Assembly (NCBI RefSeq): GCF_003208655.1
Contig: NZ_QKLU01000002.1
Span: 126,285-190,284, forward strand
DNA from: Pedobacter nutrimenti
GTDB lineage: Bacteria; Bacteroidota; Bacteroidia; Sphingobacteriales; Sphingobacteriaceae
Direction of reading: 5' to 3'
Length of the DNA: 64,000 nucleotides
In this document: positions 35,003 to 45,100 of the stretch, in pieces
Numbering within the stretch: position 1 is the first letter of the stretch
Layout: the number at the start of each line of letters is the position of its first letter
Made by a program: the position numbers and the translations under genes
The notes under the pieces: generated by a model
Databases searched by the model: none
The model's input: the letters and a program-made list of their open reading frames with translations, nothing else
Told to the model about the DNA's origin: nothing

Positions 35003-35686
35003 TTATTTGTGGTCCGGAACCCCTTTTATATTTAAATCTTTAATCTTCTCCCTGATGCGCTTCATAAAATCCCTCCCAGGGTCTGTTTTTTCAGTGCGGT
35101 AGGAAGAATCTGATTCTTTCCATAAATCTGTCTCCCTGAAAAGATTATACTCATAATGCCCAATGACATACTCAATGGGGTATTTAAGTTTAAGATACCG
35201 GATCAATTGCTCATTTGCCAGCAGCTGGGCCTCCGTTAAGGGATATTGATCACTGCCAATGTTTTCTACACCAATAGCACAATAATTAAGTCCTATAACG
35301 TGCCGGGCCATTACAGTGTCAGGTAAAAGCTGATAAACCGTTCCATCACGGTCAATCACATATTGCGAGGAAACATTAAGCGCACTTGCGGAAGCAATTT
35401 CCTTTCTGGCACCGGGTAAAGTGGATCTGTTAAAGACGTCAAAGGTTTTTTCCAGGCTCATAATGTCTGTCCAATGCAACACGACCATCAATGGATGAAT
35501 GGTCGGTTCGCTTTGTTTTAAACCATGTCTTTTTTCCAGATAGTCTAAGGTAAGCTGTCTTCTTTCTGCATCAAAAATAATGGGTTTACTCACTATACGA
35601 AACGCGGTTTGCGCTTTGAGCGAACACAGGGTAGAAAGCAATAAAAGTGCAAAGAAGAGCAGTTTGGTTGCGAAATTTTTGTACAT
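35003..35686 (-). CDS. N-acetylmuramoyl-L-alanine amidase (Amidase_2/PGRP type)
   Basis: This 227-residue secreted amidase cleaves the bond between muramic acid and the peptide in peptidoglycan. It has a signal peptide (about residues 1-26, LLFFALLLLSTLCSLKAQ) and an Amidase_2 fold with zinc-binding positions in VVLHWTDI and VIGHYEYN, and the core GVENIGS. It is probably periplasmic. The start is only 7 bases from the operon A terminator hairpin. It is followed by the small protein and the S41 protease, making a plausible cell-wall remodelling operon. Confidence 0.9.
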   Translation of the reverse strand: MYKNFATKLLFFALLLLSTLCSLKAQTAFRIVSKPIIFDAERRQLTLDYLEKRHGLKQSEPTIHPLMVVLHWTDIMSLEKTFDVFNRSTLPGARKEIASASALNVSSQYVIDRDGTVYQLLPDTVMARHVIGLNYCAIGVENIGSDQYPLTEAQLLANEQLIRYLKLKYPIEYVIGHYEYNLFRETDLWKESDSSYRTEKTDPGRDFMKRIREKIKDLNIKGVPDHK

Positions 35687-35692
35687 GATTTA

Positions 35693-35727
35693 AAATTAAA
35701 AGCAGAAGCCCTCCAGGGGCTTCTGCT
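35693..35727 (-). terminator. Terminator of susCD operon A
   Basis: AGCAGAAGCCC (35701-35711) pairs with GGGCTTCTGCT (35717-35727) over a five-base loop. On the minus strand it is followed by TTTTAATTTTA. It lies 14 bases after the SusD stop codon and just before the amidase start. Confidence 0.8.
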
Positions 35728-35740
35728 GCTTACAAATTTA

Positions 35741-37345
35741 TTAGTTTTTATCCCACCACAATGGTGTCAGCAAACGATATTTTTCGGAGTTGTCACCAAC
35801 ATTGTCGGGATTGCGGGTCTGCTCATTTGTTTCGTAGCACATTCCCCTGATCCATTGGTTTGCATTCGCGGCATCAAACACAACTGTATTCAGGTTCAAT
35901 GGTCTTTGAAGTGATGGCCCGTAAATGGCCTGACTAAAATCTGATCTGCGCATATCTACCCAGGTTTCCGGGTTCAGGCAAAGCGTAATGTACTTTTGTC
36001 TCATGATGTGGCTTAAACCTTGGGTCAGGTTTGCAAAATGGGCATTTAAACCATCCGCCAACTGGGCCGTCCAGTAGGTATTAATTTCATTGGTGCTCAC
36101 GCCAAGCTTACGCATGTTTGCTTTAACCCCTTCTTCATAAGCAGCCAAGGCACCTCCTGTATCCCCTGAACGCAGACGCGCTTCTGCCTCGATGAACTTC
36201 ACTTCAGAATACGTGATGAAAGGAAAAGGAGACGTTTGTTTGGTGTAAAACCCGCTATTGCTAAACCTGCCATAGTCATTGCCATTGGTTTTGGTTGCAT
36301 CACCATTCTGACCATTTGCAAGGATTCCCTGTCCACCGGCCAGGCCTCCTCCTGATCTTAAACCACGGTACTGTCCATCGGAAGTTGCGGGTACCATAAT
36401 CCGGCTAATACGGGGGTCCTGCAGAGCCGTATTGGTGACCGGTAAAGAGGTAAGCATGTTTACAAAAAATTGGCTCCAGGAAAAATATCTTGGATTATAC
36501 AAAGCGCTGTTTGGATCTGTTGAAGTGACCACGAAGCCCCCCCAGCTGAACCAGGGATTTTCATCAGTTTGCAAGCCTCCGGCCAAATACGGAAACTCGG
36601 CATCCATCCCATCGGCATTAAATGCTTTGCTGCAGGCATCCAGAATTTTTGTGGTATTGTACAAGCTTCCTTTTTTGGACAAATGGTTCAGGTACCTCGC
36701 TTTTAATGCCCAGGCAAAACGCTTCCATTTGGAAACATCTCCCTGAAATAAAATATCCCCCCCGGCAGCGTTTAATGTTGTTTTGTTTGTCGGATTATCA
36801 AATGCCGCAAGAGCCTCATCCAAAAGTTGATCTATACGACTATAAACCGTCTGCTGGTCCTGCATTTTTGGTGTTAGCGACAACTGTACTTTTCCATTGT
36901 AAAATTCATCTACGACAATCGCACCATACTGATCGGTCAGCAATCCGAAGTTTAAAGCCATTAAGGTTTTGCCTGCCCCAACAAAACAAGGGCTACCTTC
37001 CTCTTCACCGAGATTAATCATATCTATGCTATTGGGCATCGTATACACATAAGTATTTTGCCAAAGAAAATACGAAGCCGTAAAACGCCAGGTCTCTGCA
37101 TTAAGGTTTGTTCCTGTGGTTAATTTGGTTACCCCATATTGGGTTAATCCGGCAATCTCTCTCGAGCCACGCCATAAAGCTGCCCCGTTAGATGTCGTTA
37201 TTGCCCCAACCAGCCGGTTGGCCGCGGATACTTTTGTCGGATTATTAGGATCATTATTTACATCCAGAAATTTTTTGCAGGAACTTACGGAAAGCAAGCT
37301 GAGCACAGCCATGCAGGTAATTCCTTTTTTGTATATCGTTTTCAT
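35741..37345 (-). CDS. SusD-like lipoprotein of operon A (SusD-like_2 type)
   Basis: The 534-residue surface lipoprotein has a signal ending Val-Ser-Ser-Cys (Cys23), the N-terminus KKFLDVNNDPNNPTKV and the C-terminal MRQKYITLCLNPETWVDMRR, typical of SusD-like_2 (PF12771). It binds a glycan or peptide for the SusC partner, encoded 14 bases upstream. The motif FITYSEVKFIEAEARLRSGD lies in the helical core. Operons A, C and D use this SusD group, whereas B does not. Confidence 0.9.
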   Translation of the reverse strand: MKTIYKKGITCMAVLSLLSVSSCKKFLDVNNDPNNPTKVSAANRLVGAITTSNGAALWRGSREIAGLTQYGVTKLTTGTNLNAETWRFTASYFLWQNTYVYTMPNSIDMINLGEEEGSPCFVGAGKTLMALNFGLLTDQYGAIVVDEFYNGKVQLSLTPKMQDQQTVYSRIDQLLDEALAAFDNPTNKTTLNAAGGDILFQGDVSKWKRFAWALKARYLNHLSKKGSLYNTTKILDACSKAFNADGMDAEFPYLAGGLQTDENPWFSWGGFVVTSTDPNSALYNPRYFSWSQFFVNMLTSLPVTNTALQDPRISRIMVPATSDGQYRGLRSGGGLAGGQGILANGQNGDATKTNGNDYGRFSNSGFYTKQTSPFPFITYSEVKFIEAEARLRSGDTGGALAAYEEGVKANMRKLGVSTNEINTYWTAQLADGLNAHFANLTQGLSHIMRQKYITLCLNPETWVDMRRSDFSQAIYGPSLQRPLNLNTVVFDAANANQWIRGMCYETNEQTRNPDNVGDNSEKYRLLTPLWWDKN

Positions 37346-37359
37346 AATCAGTCCTTGAG

Positions 37360-40300
37360 TTAAAATGTTAATTTTAGACCTAAATCAAAGCCTTTTGTAG
37401 CCGGAACGCCCAGGTTATCAAAGCCAAAGGACCCAGATCCGCCAACACCTGCACCGCTTCCGGACACCTCAGGATCTACTCCGGAATATTTGGTAATTAA
37501 AATCAGGTTACGGCCTGTTGCAGTAAAGGACAATCCTTTTATTTTTATTTTCCCTAAGTAACGGGTTGGCATGTTATAGGTCAGGCTGGCATACCTTAAT
37601 CTGGTCCAGCCCCCATCTTCTACAAAATCATAACCCTGGTTGGCATAAATGGTCTGATAATAATTTTGATTCAGCGGAACAGCAATCGTATTTACAGCAC
37701 CTGTAGACTCTATAATGCCATCAAATACTTTTGTTCCCCTGTCCAGGGTTTTTGTACTTAAACCAGAGCGGACCAAAGAATTTTCTGTGGCGTTAAACAC
37801 CTTTCCACCCACCCGGACATCAACCATAAAAGAAAGTGTAAAAGCTTTATAATTAAACGTATTGGTAATTCCTGCCGTAAATTTTGGATTCCGGTCACCA
37901 ATATTGGCCAGGGCAGTCTGTACCTGAGGATAGCCGTTATTGGCAAGTAAAAGTTGTCCCTGGGCGTTTCGCTTCCAAACATTCCCATTGATTCCAAACA
38001 AGCTGCCCCCTAAAAATGCAGCTCCTTGTGCCACGTTCGCTGCAGCCCATGCGTCTGAAATTTCTATGCGGTCTAGTTTACCTGGTAATTCTTTGACTGT
38101 AGAGCTATTGTGTGCAAAGTTCACGTCTACAGACCATTTGAAATGCTCATTTACGATGGGCTTAGCATTAAGGACAACCTCAACTCCTCGGTTTCTGATT
38201 GATCCGCCATTCAAATAAGCCAGAAAAGAACCCGAAGAAGGTGGCATCCGTGTGAGCAAAATCTGATTGTCGGATTTACTGCTGTAATAAGTGATGTCCA
38301 GTCCAAAACGATTGTTGATGAACCGAAGGTCTGCTCCCATTTCAAAGGCCCTGGTAAACTCTGGTACCAGACCAGGATTTCCAAAAGGGTTATTTGAATT
38401 GATGATAAAACCCCTTGGATTAATGGTAAAATCATTGGTCAATGTAGCCAAACTTGTGGTCAGTGAATACGGAGCAGCATCTTTTCCAACATTGGAATAT
38501 GCAGCCCTGATTTTTCCATACGAGAATATCCGGTCATCTGATTTCAAACCCATTTCTTTAAGCAAGTCTGTTAAAATCACGGCCGTGCTTACAGAAGGAT
38601 AAAAAAATGACCTGTCTTTAGGCGGTAAAGTTGAAGACCAGTCATTTCTGGCCTTAAAGTTTACGTAGGCAATTCCCTTCCAGTCCAGATTAAAGTCCCC
38701 AAACCAGCTAAAAATCCGCCTTCTTTGAAGAAATTCAGATGTGGTCCTGTCTTTAGGCAATGTATTATTAATGCTGGGAAAACTCGGATCTATAAAGTTT
38801 GCTGCAGTGGAGCCTTCATTTTGAATAGAAGTCATTTCAATATTATTTCCCACAGACAGGCTTAAGTTAAAATCTTTTGCTATCGTTTTCTTGCCAGTCA
38901 AAATAGCGGTAGAAGTGGTAATCTGATTGGTGGCTAAGGATTGTGTAATCGCTCCCTTTGTTGCTCCGACTTCCAAAGTCCCCGGCATTCTAACCGATTT
39001 AAAATTTTCGCTGTAGTAATCCGTACCCAATCTATAGGTAAAGTTTAAAAAGCTAAAGGGGTTGTAGTCCAGGTTAACCTGACCAATAAGGCGGTTAACA
39101 TTACTTGTAAAGGGCTTATTTTGGATAGTCCAATAGGGATTATCTGTTCCACTCGCATTGATGATTTTCTGAGAACCATCTGGATTCAAATAATCTTTCA
39201 TATCCAGATTGCGGGGCCAGTATAAGGCACCCATAATTCCATTTGCACTTCCCTGAGACAAATAGGTCCGGTCTGTTCTGATGTAATTGGCATTTCCTCC
39301 AATCGTTAGCTTATCTCCTACCTTCGTATCTGCATTGATGCGGAACGATTTCTTTTTAAAAGTAGAGTTATCTACAATTGATCCCTGATCAACCATTGAA
39401 GCAGAAGTATAGTAATGCGTCAAATCTGAACTTCCACTTACCGAAAGATCATGCGTTTGCGCAAAAGCAGTTTTAAAGAATGTTCCTAGGTTGTCGTAAA
39501 CCGTTTCACCGGATGCAAATGCAGGCCCAAATGAGTTTAAAGAGCTTGGACTGTATACACCCTGATCTCCTTGCTTATATTGAGATTGTAATTTAGGAAG
39601 CTTATTTACCCGGTCAAAAGAAAAACTATTCTGATAGGTTACCCTTGCTGCGCCCCCTGCTCCCTTTTTTGTGGTAATTACAATTGCCCCGGAAGCCGCC
39701 CGTATTCCATATAATGCTGCCGCAGCAGGCCCCTTTAATACCGTAATGGTTTCAATATCCTCGGGATTAATGTCTATAGCCCTGTTGGATGCCGGTCCAA
39801 CTGAGGCGGCCAGGCCTCCCTGTCCAACCGGCGTACTGTTGTCTACAGGAATACCATCAAGGATAAATAAAGGCTGATTACTGCCACTTAAAGAAGTTCC
39901 CCCCCGGATCATAATATTTGCAGAAGCTCCTGCTGCCCCACTGGAGTTCGTGATCTGTACTCCGGCAACCTTTCCCTGTAAAGCATTTACAATATTCGGC
40001 TGTTGTGAATCTACGATTTCCTGGGCTTTGACATTTTGCGTGGAAAAGCCCAGGCTTCGGACTTCCTGTTTCACTCCAAAAGCTGTTACAGCAACTTCAT
40101 TAAGGGTTTTACTGTCTTGTTTTAGTTTGACATTGATGACTTTTGCTTCAGCGACCAGCACTTCCTGGGGCGTGGTACCAATAAAGCTAAACACTAAAGT
40201 CTCGCCACTTTCTGTTCTGATGGAATAGCGGCCTTCGGCATCTGTACTGATCCCTCCTGCTTTTCCTTTGATTTTAACGGAAACACCGGGTAATGGCAAG

Positions 40301-40407
40301 CCATCATCTGCCGATGTGACTTTACCTGTTACTGTTATCTGCTGGGCCATGACTTGTGTGGTCAACAAAATCAATGAGCAGAATAACACAAGTAGTTTTC
40401 TTTTCAT
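37360..40407 (-). CDS. SusC/RagA TonB-dependent receptor of operon A
   Basis: This 1015-residue outer-membrane importer has a signal peptide ending TQVMAQQ, a carboxypeptidase-like domain (about residues 25-105; GLPLPGVSVKIKGKAGG), a plug with PLFILDGIPVDNS and ITVLKGPAAAALYGIR, and a beta-barrel ending in Phe. There is no STN domain, so it is not a FecR-signalling receptor. Its N-terminus is close to those of SusC C and D. The operon has operator arrays at 40547-40571 and 40661-40680. The ligand is unknown; amino sugars are suggested by the regulator and context only. Confidence 0.93.
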   Translation of the reverse strand: MKRKLLVLFCSLILLTTQVMAQQITVTGKVTSADDGLPLPGVSVKIKGKAGGISTDAEGRYSIRTESGETLVFSFIGTTPQEVLVAEAKVINVKLKQDSKTLNEVAVTAFGVKQEVRSLGFSTQNVKAQEIVDSQQPNIVNALQGKVAGVQITNSSGAAGASANIMIRGGTSLSGSNQPLFILDGIPVDNSTPVGQGGLAASVGPASNRAIDINPEDIETITVLKGPAAAALYGIRAASGAIVITTKKGAGGAARVTYQNSFSFDRVNKLPKLQSQYKQGDQGVYSPSSLNSFGPAFASGETVYDNLGTFFKTAFAQTHDLSVSGSSDLTHYYTSASMVDQGSIVDNSTFKKKSFRINADTKVGDKLTIGGNANYIRTDRTYLSQGSANGIMGALYWPRNLDMKDYLNPDGSQKIINASGTDNPYWTIQNKPFTSNVNRLIGQVNLDYNPFSFLNFTYRLGTDYYSENFKSVRMPGTLEVGATKGAITQSLATNQITTSTAILTGKKTIAKDFNLSLSVGNNIEMTSIQNEGSTAANFIDPSFPSINNTLPKDRTTSEFLQRRRIFSWFGDFNLDWKGIAYVNFKARNDWSSTLPPKDRSFFYPSVSTAVILTDLLKEMGLKSDDRIFSYGKIRAAYSNVGKDAAPYSLTTSLATLTNDFTINPRGFIINSNNPFGNPGLVPEFTRAFEMGADLRFINNRFGLDITYYSSKSDNQILLTRMPPSSGSFLAYLNGGSIRNRGVEVVLNAKPIVNEHFKWSVDVNFAHNSSTVKELPGKLDRIEISDAWAAANVAQGAAFLGGSLFGINGNVWKRNAQGQLLLANNGYPQVQTALANIGDRNPKFTAGITNTFNYKAFTLSFMVDVRVGGKVFNATENSLVRSGLSTKTLDRGTKVFDGIIESTGAVNTIAVPLNQNYYQTIYANQGYDFVEDGGWTRLRYASLTYNMPTRYLGKIKIKGLSFTATGRNLILITKYSGVDPEVSGSGAGVGGSGSFGFDNLGVPATKGFDLGLKLTF

Positions 40408-40546
40408 AATGAATTGGTTTAGGTTAAGGTTTGTTTATTATTTTCTTTTTACATAAGCAGGCTATTTTTGGATGGTAATTAAGCCGTAGAGAATTCGAAA
40501 AAATTCGCCCGTACTTGCTTTAGATTTCATTAAACACAGCACAACA

Positions 40547-40571
40547 TGCGTTTTTGTGCGTTTTTTCGCCC
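40547..40571 (-). promoter_or_regulatory. Phased CGCA array A of operon A
   Basis: On the minus strand ACGCA occurs twice 10 bases apart (complements of 40557-40561 and 40547-40551) separated by CAAAA, with a degenerate third unit GGGCG one turn on. Reading is in the direction of transcription of susC A. The start codon is about 140 bases away. Confidence 0.7.
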
Positions 40572-40660
40572 AAAAATTAGCATTTAGCACATACTAAAAT
40601 GGGGCACACTTAAAATTATGTAATAAAAATCAAAAATTTGAGGGTTTTCTCAATTTAAAA

Positions 40661-40680
40661 ATGCGGGAATACGCGGGAAT
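40661..40680 (-). promoter_or_regulatory. Phased CGCA array B of operon A
   Basis: Two tandem 10-mers, ATGCGGGAAT and ACGCGGGAAT, read ATTCCCGCGT and ATTCCCGCAT on the minus strand. The TGCG/CGCG cores start at 40662 and 40672, 105 bases from the cores at 40557 and 40567. Confidence 0.6.
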
Positions 40681-40716
40681 TACTGTTTTTCTTTAAAACA
40701 TACAGCAACTTAAACA

Positions 40717-40741
40717 ACAAAGGCCCTTTAAGGGCCTTTGT
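40717..40741 (-). terminator. Terminator of susCD operon B
   Basis: ACAAAGGCCCT (40717-40727) pairs perfectly with AGGGCCTTTGT (40731-40741) over three bases. It lies about 30 bases after the SusD stop codon, and the downstream tail is TTGTTTAAG. Confidence 0.75.
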
Positions 40742-40770
40742 AAACTAAAAAGTATTGCTTCTCAAACCAA

Positions 40771-42078
40771 TTAGAAAGTCGGGTCTGTTGGCGTATTGGT
40801 ATTATTGTCTCTTTCTGCAAATGGATAAGGAAGAAAATTTCTTTTCCTGTCGGTAAGTGGCAGGTTAAAACGCCTCATGTCTTCGAGCTTGAGGCCAGAC
40901 ATAAACAGCTCTATACACCTGTTCTGATAAATCTTGGTCAGCAACTCACTCTGGGTATAGGTTCCTGTCAAAGCAGGGAGGTCTGCCCCTAAACCAAACC
41001 TGGTATCGTCTGCTGGTTTTCGGGTTAAAACTTTATTCAACTCTGTTTTTGCATTATCCAGGTCTGGCTGACGGGCATAAACCTCGGCTTTAATGAGCGT
41101 AATTTCTCCCGGAAGGTATACCGGAATAGAAACTGTGGTTGCCGTCCAAAAACCCTTTAAACGGGCAACAGGAGCCGTTGCAGCCGGAACAGTATAAAAA
41201 GCAAGTCTTTTATCTGCAGGATCTGGTATATAAACCCCTCCCAATCCCAGATTGGCGTTACTTGGCTGAAATACATTGTTCGTTGAGGTTGCGATATCAT
41301 AAATCGGATTAGGTGTCAGTGCATCATAATCAAAAGTCGAATACTTTGTCAGGTCAACCAGATTCGCTGCAGTCATGGCCAAACCATAGTTTCCAACAAA
41401 CAAAGCATAACGTGCTTTGAGTGCATACAATGTATTCTGGATATTTATTCCCGCAGGCACATTAGAACTAAAGCTTGCACTAAGCGGATTGGCAGCCAAA
41501 ACACCAAGGGCATTGTCAATGACCGCAATAGCCTTATTATAGCCCTCTGCCCTGGTTATAAAACTTACATTTTTACCTGTTCCTGATGGGATTTTTTCCC
41601 AATATTCTGAAAGATTGCCAATGGCCAGGGCTTTAAAAATGCTCGTATAGGCAATCAGTCCTGAGGCATAGTTTTTATCGGCCAGATTCATTGCGCCATT
41701 AATCACATTATCTGCATCAAAAATGATTTTATTGGAACTTGACCATAAAAACCCAAGGGTGGTATTTGTCCCGTCGACACTACTGCCCCCTGTAAAAAAC
41801 TGCAGTTCAGGAATGTTCCCTGAATTTGAAAGCAAGAGTTCATTGGTCAAAAAGCCATTTGCCTCCACCGCACTAAAATAAACGCTGGCACGGCCAGCAG
41901 AATATAGTTTCTGCAAACCTACAGCAACACCGGTCAGTCCTCTTGCCGAGGCAAGTACATCTGTAGACAAAGCGCCATTGGGGTCTTTATATTCCTTTTT
42001 ACAGGAAACAGCAGTCAGCATCAAACAGACAACTGTTGTCAGTTTAACTATGCAAAACTTATTTATATAATTTTTCAT
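40771..42078 (-). CDS. RagB/SusD lipoprotein of operon B
   Basis: This 435-residue surface lipoprotein has a lipobox Ala-Val-Ser-Cys (Cys26). It belongs to the RagB/SusD group (PF07980 type), as shown by the C-terminal NRCIELFMSGLKLEDMRRFN and NFLPYPFAERDNN, rather than the SusD-like_2 group of operons A, C and D. It lies 105 bases after susC B, a larger gap than in the other pairs. Its TPR-like helices bind a glycan or peptide on the cell surface. Ligand unknown. Confidence 0.92.
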   Translation of the reverse strand: MKNYINKFCIVKLTTVVCLMLTAVSCKKEYKDPNGALSTDVLASARGLTGVAVGLQKLYSAGRASVYFSAVEANGFLTNELLLSNSGNIPELQFFTGGSSVDGTNTTLGFLWSSSNKIIFDADNVINGAMNLADKNYASGLIAYTSIFKALAIGNLSEYWEKIPSGTGKNVSFITRAEGYNKAIAVIDNALGVLAANPLSASFSSNVPAGINIQNTLYALKARYALFVGNYGLAMTAANLVDLTKYSTFDYDALTPNPIYDIATSTNNVFQPSNANLGLGGVYIPDPADKRLAFYTVPAATAPVARLKGFWTATTVSIPVYLPGEITLIKAEVYARQPDLDNAKTELNKVLTRKPADDTRFGLGADLPALTGTYTQSELLTKIYQNRCIELFMSGLKLEDMRRFNLPLTDRKRNFLPYPFAERDNNTNTPTDPTF

Positions 42079-42183
42079 CTGTCTATAATTTGTTTGTTAA
42101 TCGTAATGAAACGACCAGGATCTCAATCATTTTCATGGTTTGATTTGAAAGATCATGATGGATTCCTATCTGAACTTTTGAAA

Positions 42184-45100
42184 TTAAAATTTAACCTGTA
42201 ACCCTAAACTAAAGCTGCGCGGAATCGGAACAGAACCGAAATCTATATTTCTTAAAAGTGTAGATTGCCCTCCGGAATTTAGTTCCGGATCGTATCCTTT
42301 ATATTTATCCCAGGAAATCAGGTTTCTTCCGCTCAGATTAATGGTCAGGTCGTTAAGAAATTTCACCTTTCCAACATTATAACTTAAGGATACTTCCCTA
42401 AGTTTAACAAAAGAACCATTATCTATTCTCCATTCTTCTATTGCATAAACGCCTGCAACATATCCCCTTGGCAATTTCCCTTCCTGCTCCTGTTCTGCAA
42501 CCTTACCATTTCCTACTCCCTGACGCGTACGCCAGTCGGCATTCCAGACATCTCCGCCATGGACCGCATCCAGCTGAATGTGCAGGCTTAATTTTTTATA
42601 GGTAAAATCATTGACAAAAGAAGCGGTATATTTAGGGTTGGGGTCACCAAGAACTTTACGCAATGGGGTACCCGTAGGTAAACCATTTGCATCCCTTTGA
42701 GGCGTAAAAGTAGTTGCCGAGGTTTGAATACCCCTTTCGGTTAAAGGAATTCCTGCCGAATTGGTCAATAAACTTCCATCTGGATTTCTGGCAAAAAAGG
42801 TTCCATAAAAAACACCAATTGGCTGCCCGTCAATAATCGCTACCGGTGCCCCGGCATTGGTTGTAATTAACCTCAAGGCGCCGCTGCCTACAGCCTTATT
42901 TCTGTTCCGGTTAAAGATAAAAGTGGTATTCCATTTGAAATCTTTGCTAGAAACAGGCACTCCTGTAAGTAAAAGCTCTATCCCTTTGTTCGATAGTCCT
43001 CCATTATTATCCAGTAAACTTGTGTAACCGACCGTTGGTGCGATCACCACTGGCAAAAGCAGGTCTTTAACTTTTTTATGATACCAGTTAAAAGTTAAAC
43101 CTAAACGATTAGAGAAAAAGGACATGTCTGTACCCAACTCCAATTCACGCTGACGTTCTGGTTTTACATTTTCATTGGCCAGCGTTGAATTTCCGGAAAA
43201 GGTTACTTTTCCCAAAAGTGGGTTAGAGTAATATTCGTTAAAACGGTCATAAGCTCCAATTCCTGTTAAGTTTCCAGATTCTCCATAAGCTGCCCTTACC
43301 TTAAAGGCACTCCACCAGTTGGATATGGACAACTTTTTCCAGTACTCCGCTGAAGAAAGTACATAACTGACATTTCCTTTCAGGTAAGCCTGGGTTCTGT
43401 TGTTGCTTCCAAACACAGAAGACTGGTCTACCCGGAGCGCACCGGTCACAAACAAATGATCCTTATATTTAAAATTCTGCTGCAAATAAGCGCCGCTGAT
43501 CGTAAATTCTGATCTCCTGTCCATATTTGGCAAAACAGTACTTGCCCCGTTCACGGTTTCAATAAAAGGCGCCAGCCCTCTTCCGTTTAACAGGGAGTAC
43601 AAATCTTTCTGATATTGAAAAGAACCACCAAGCTGCGTTGTAGAAGCCAGTTTCTCTGATATATGAGCGTCATAAGTCAGGTTCAGTTCATTATTAAACA
43701 GGGTTGTTGTTGCATTGGCCGCGCTGGCATAACCATTTTGTCCGGCATCCAGAGTTGGCCCGCCACCATAAAAACCTGTACTTACATTATATGCAAAAGG
43801 GGGAATATAAGTCGTCCCGTTCTGAATGGTGTTGTCCACACCCATGGTATAATCTATCGTCAGGTTTTTTACAGGATTTAATTTTAATCCCGTATTGGCC
43901 ATAATCCGGTTGGTATACTGTCTTTGCTTAATGTCTTCAATGACAGAAACCGGATTTACCCTTCCTCTTTCTCCTACGGCCTTAAGGTTTCCAAGGGCAT
44001 CTCTTGTAAAAATATCATGAAAATTACCAATAATGGTCACTGAATTCATTGGCGAAAAGAAAGAGTTTCCATCTGGTTTTTCATTCGCGTCACTGTGAAC
44101 ATAATTGAAGCCGGCCGTCACTTTTGCCCAGTCATTAATTTTTTGATCCAGATTGGCCCTGAAATTATACCTTTTAAAGTTGGTGTTTTTAATAATCCCT
44201 TCATTAGAGAAATAACCGGCAGAGGTATAGAATTTGGTATTATCACTTCCTCCTGAAACAGAAACATTGTTGTCTGTACCTGTAGCGGTATGAAAAATAT
44301 AGTCCTGATAATTATAACGGGTAACCGGAGTCGTATTGGTTAACAATACCCCTGGGTTCCCAACCAGCTGAATCACATCCTGGGTAAAGGTATCCGGAGA
44401 TCCTCCAAATTTAACTGGCGACTGATTTACTTCTACCTGTTTTCTCAGTTTACTCACCATCAGACTGGTTGAAAAACTCACTACCGGTTTTCCGCTGATT
44501 CCCCGTTTTGTAAAAATCTGGATTACCCCTGAGTTTGCCCTGGAACCGTAAATAGCCGCAGCAGCTGCGCCATTCAACACCTCAATATGATCAATGTCAT
44601 TTGGATTGATGTCTACCATTCTGTTCTGCCCTACGCTTCCCACAAAGTTTCCATTTTGTCCAATTGGGCTTCCAGAATTATTACCTCCGTCGTAGTTGGC
44701 AGAGGTATTGGTTACCCGGGTGGTTGAATTGTTTACAATTACCCCATCAATAATGTAAAGGGGTTCGGAGGAGGAATTTACTGAACTTACGCCCCTTAAT
44801 CTTACCGACATCCCTCCTGCCGGATCACCGGAGTTTTGGCTGATTTGCGCGCCAGCCGTTTTACCTTGCAAAGAAGACAACACATTTCCGCTTGGGGCCT
44901 TGTTCAGGTCATCGCCTTTAACGGTACTGACATAACTTCCAAGCTGCTTCCGGGTGGTTCCCTGTGAAGTACCGGTCACGATCACTTCGTCCAGGCCCAC
45001 CGCATCTGTAGTCAGTTCGGCACTGATCTTTACGTTTTCTTCCGTGCCCAGAACGACCGTTTTACTTGCAGTTTTAAAGCCGATATAGGAAAAAGTTACC

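Larger units (their letters stand above)
40408..40770. other. Intergenic region between operons A and B
   Basis: This 363-base gap holds the leader of operon A, two phased CGCA arrays (40547-40571 and 40661-40680) and the operon B terminator (40717-40741). The hexamer block TTCGCCC appears at 40504-40510 and 40565-40571. No gene was found. Confidence 0.7.
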
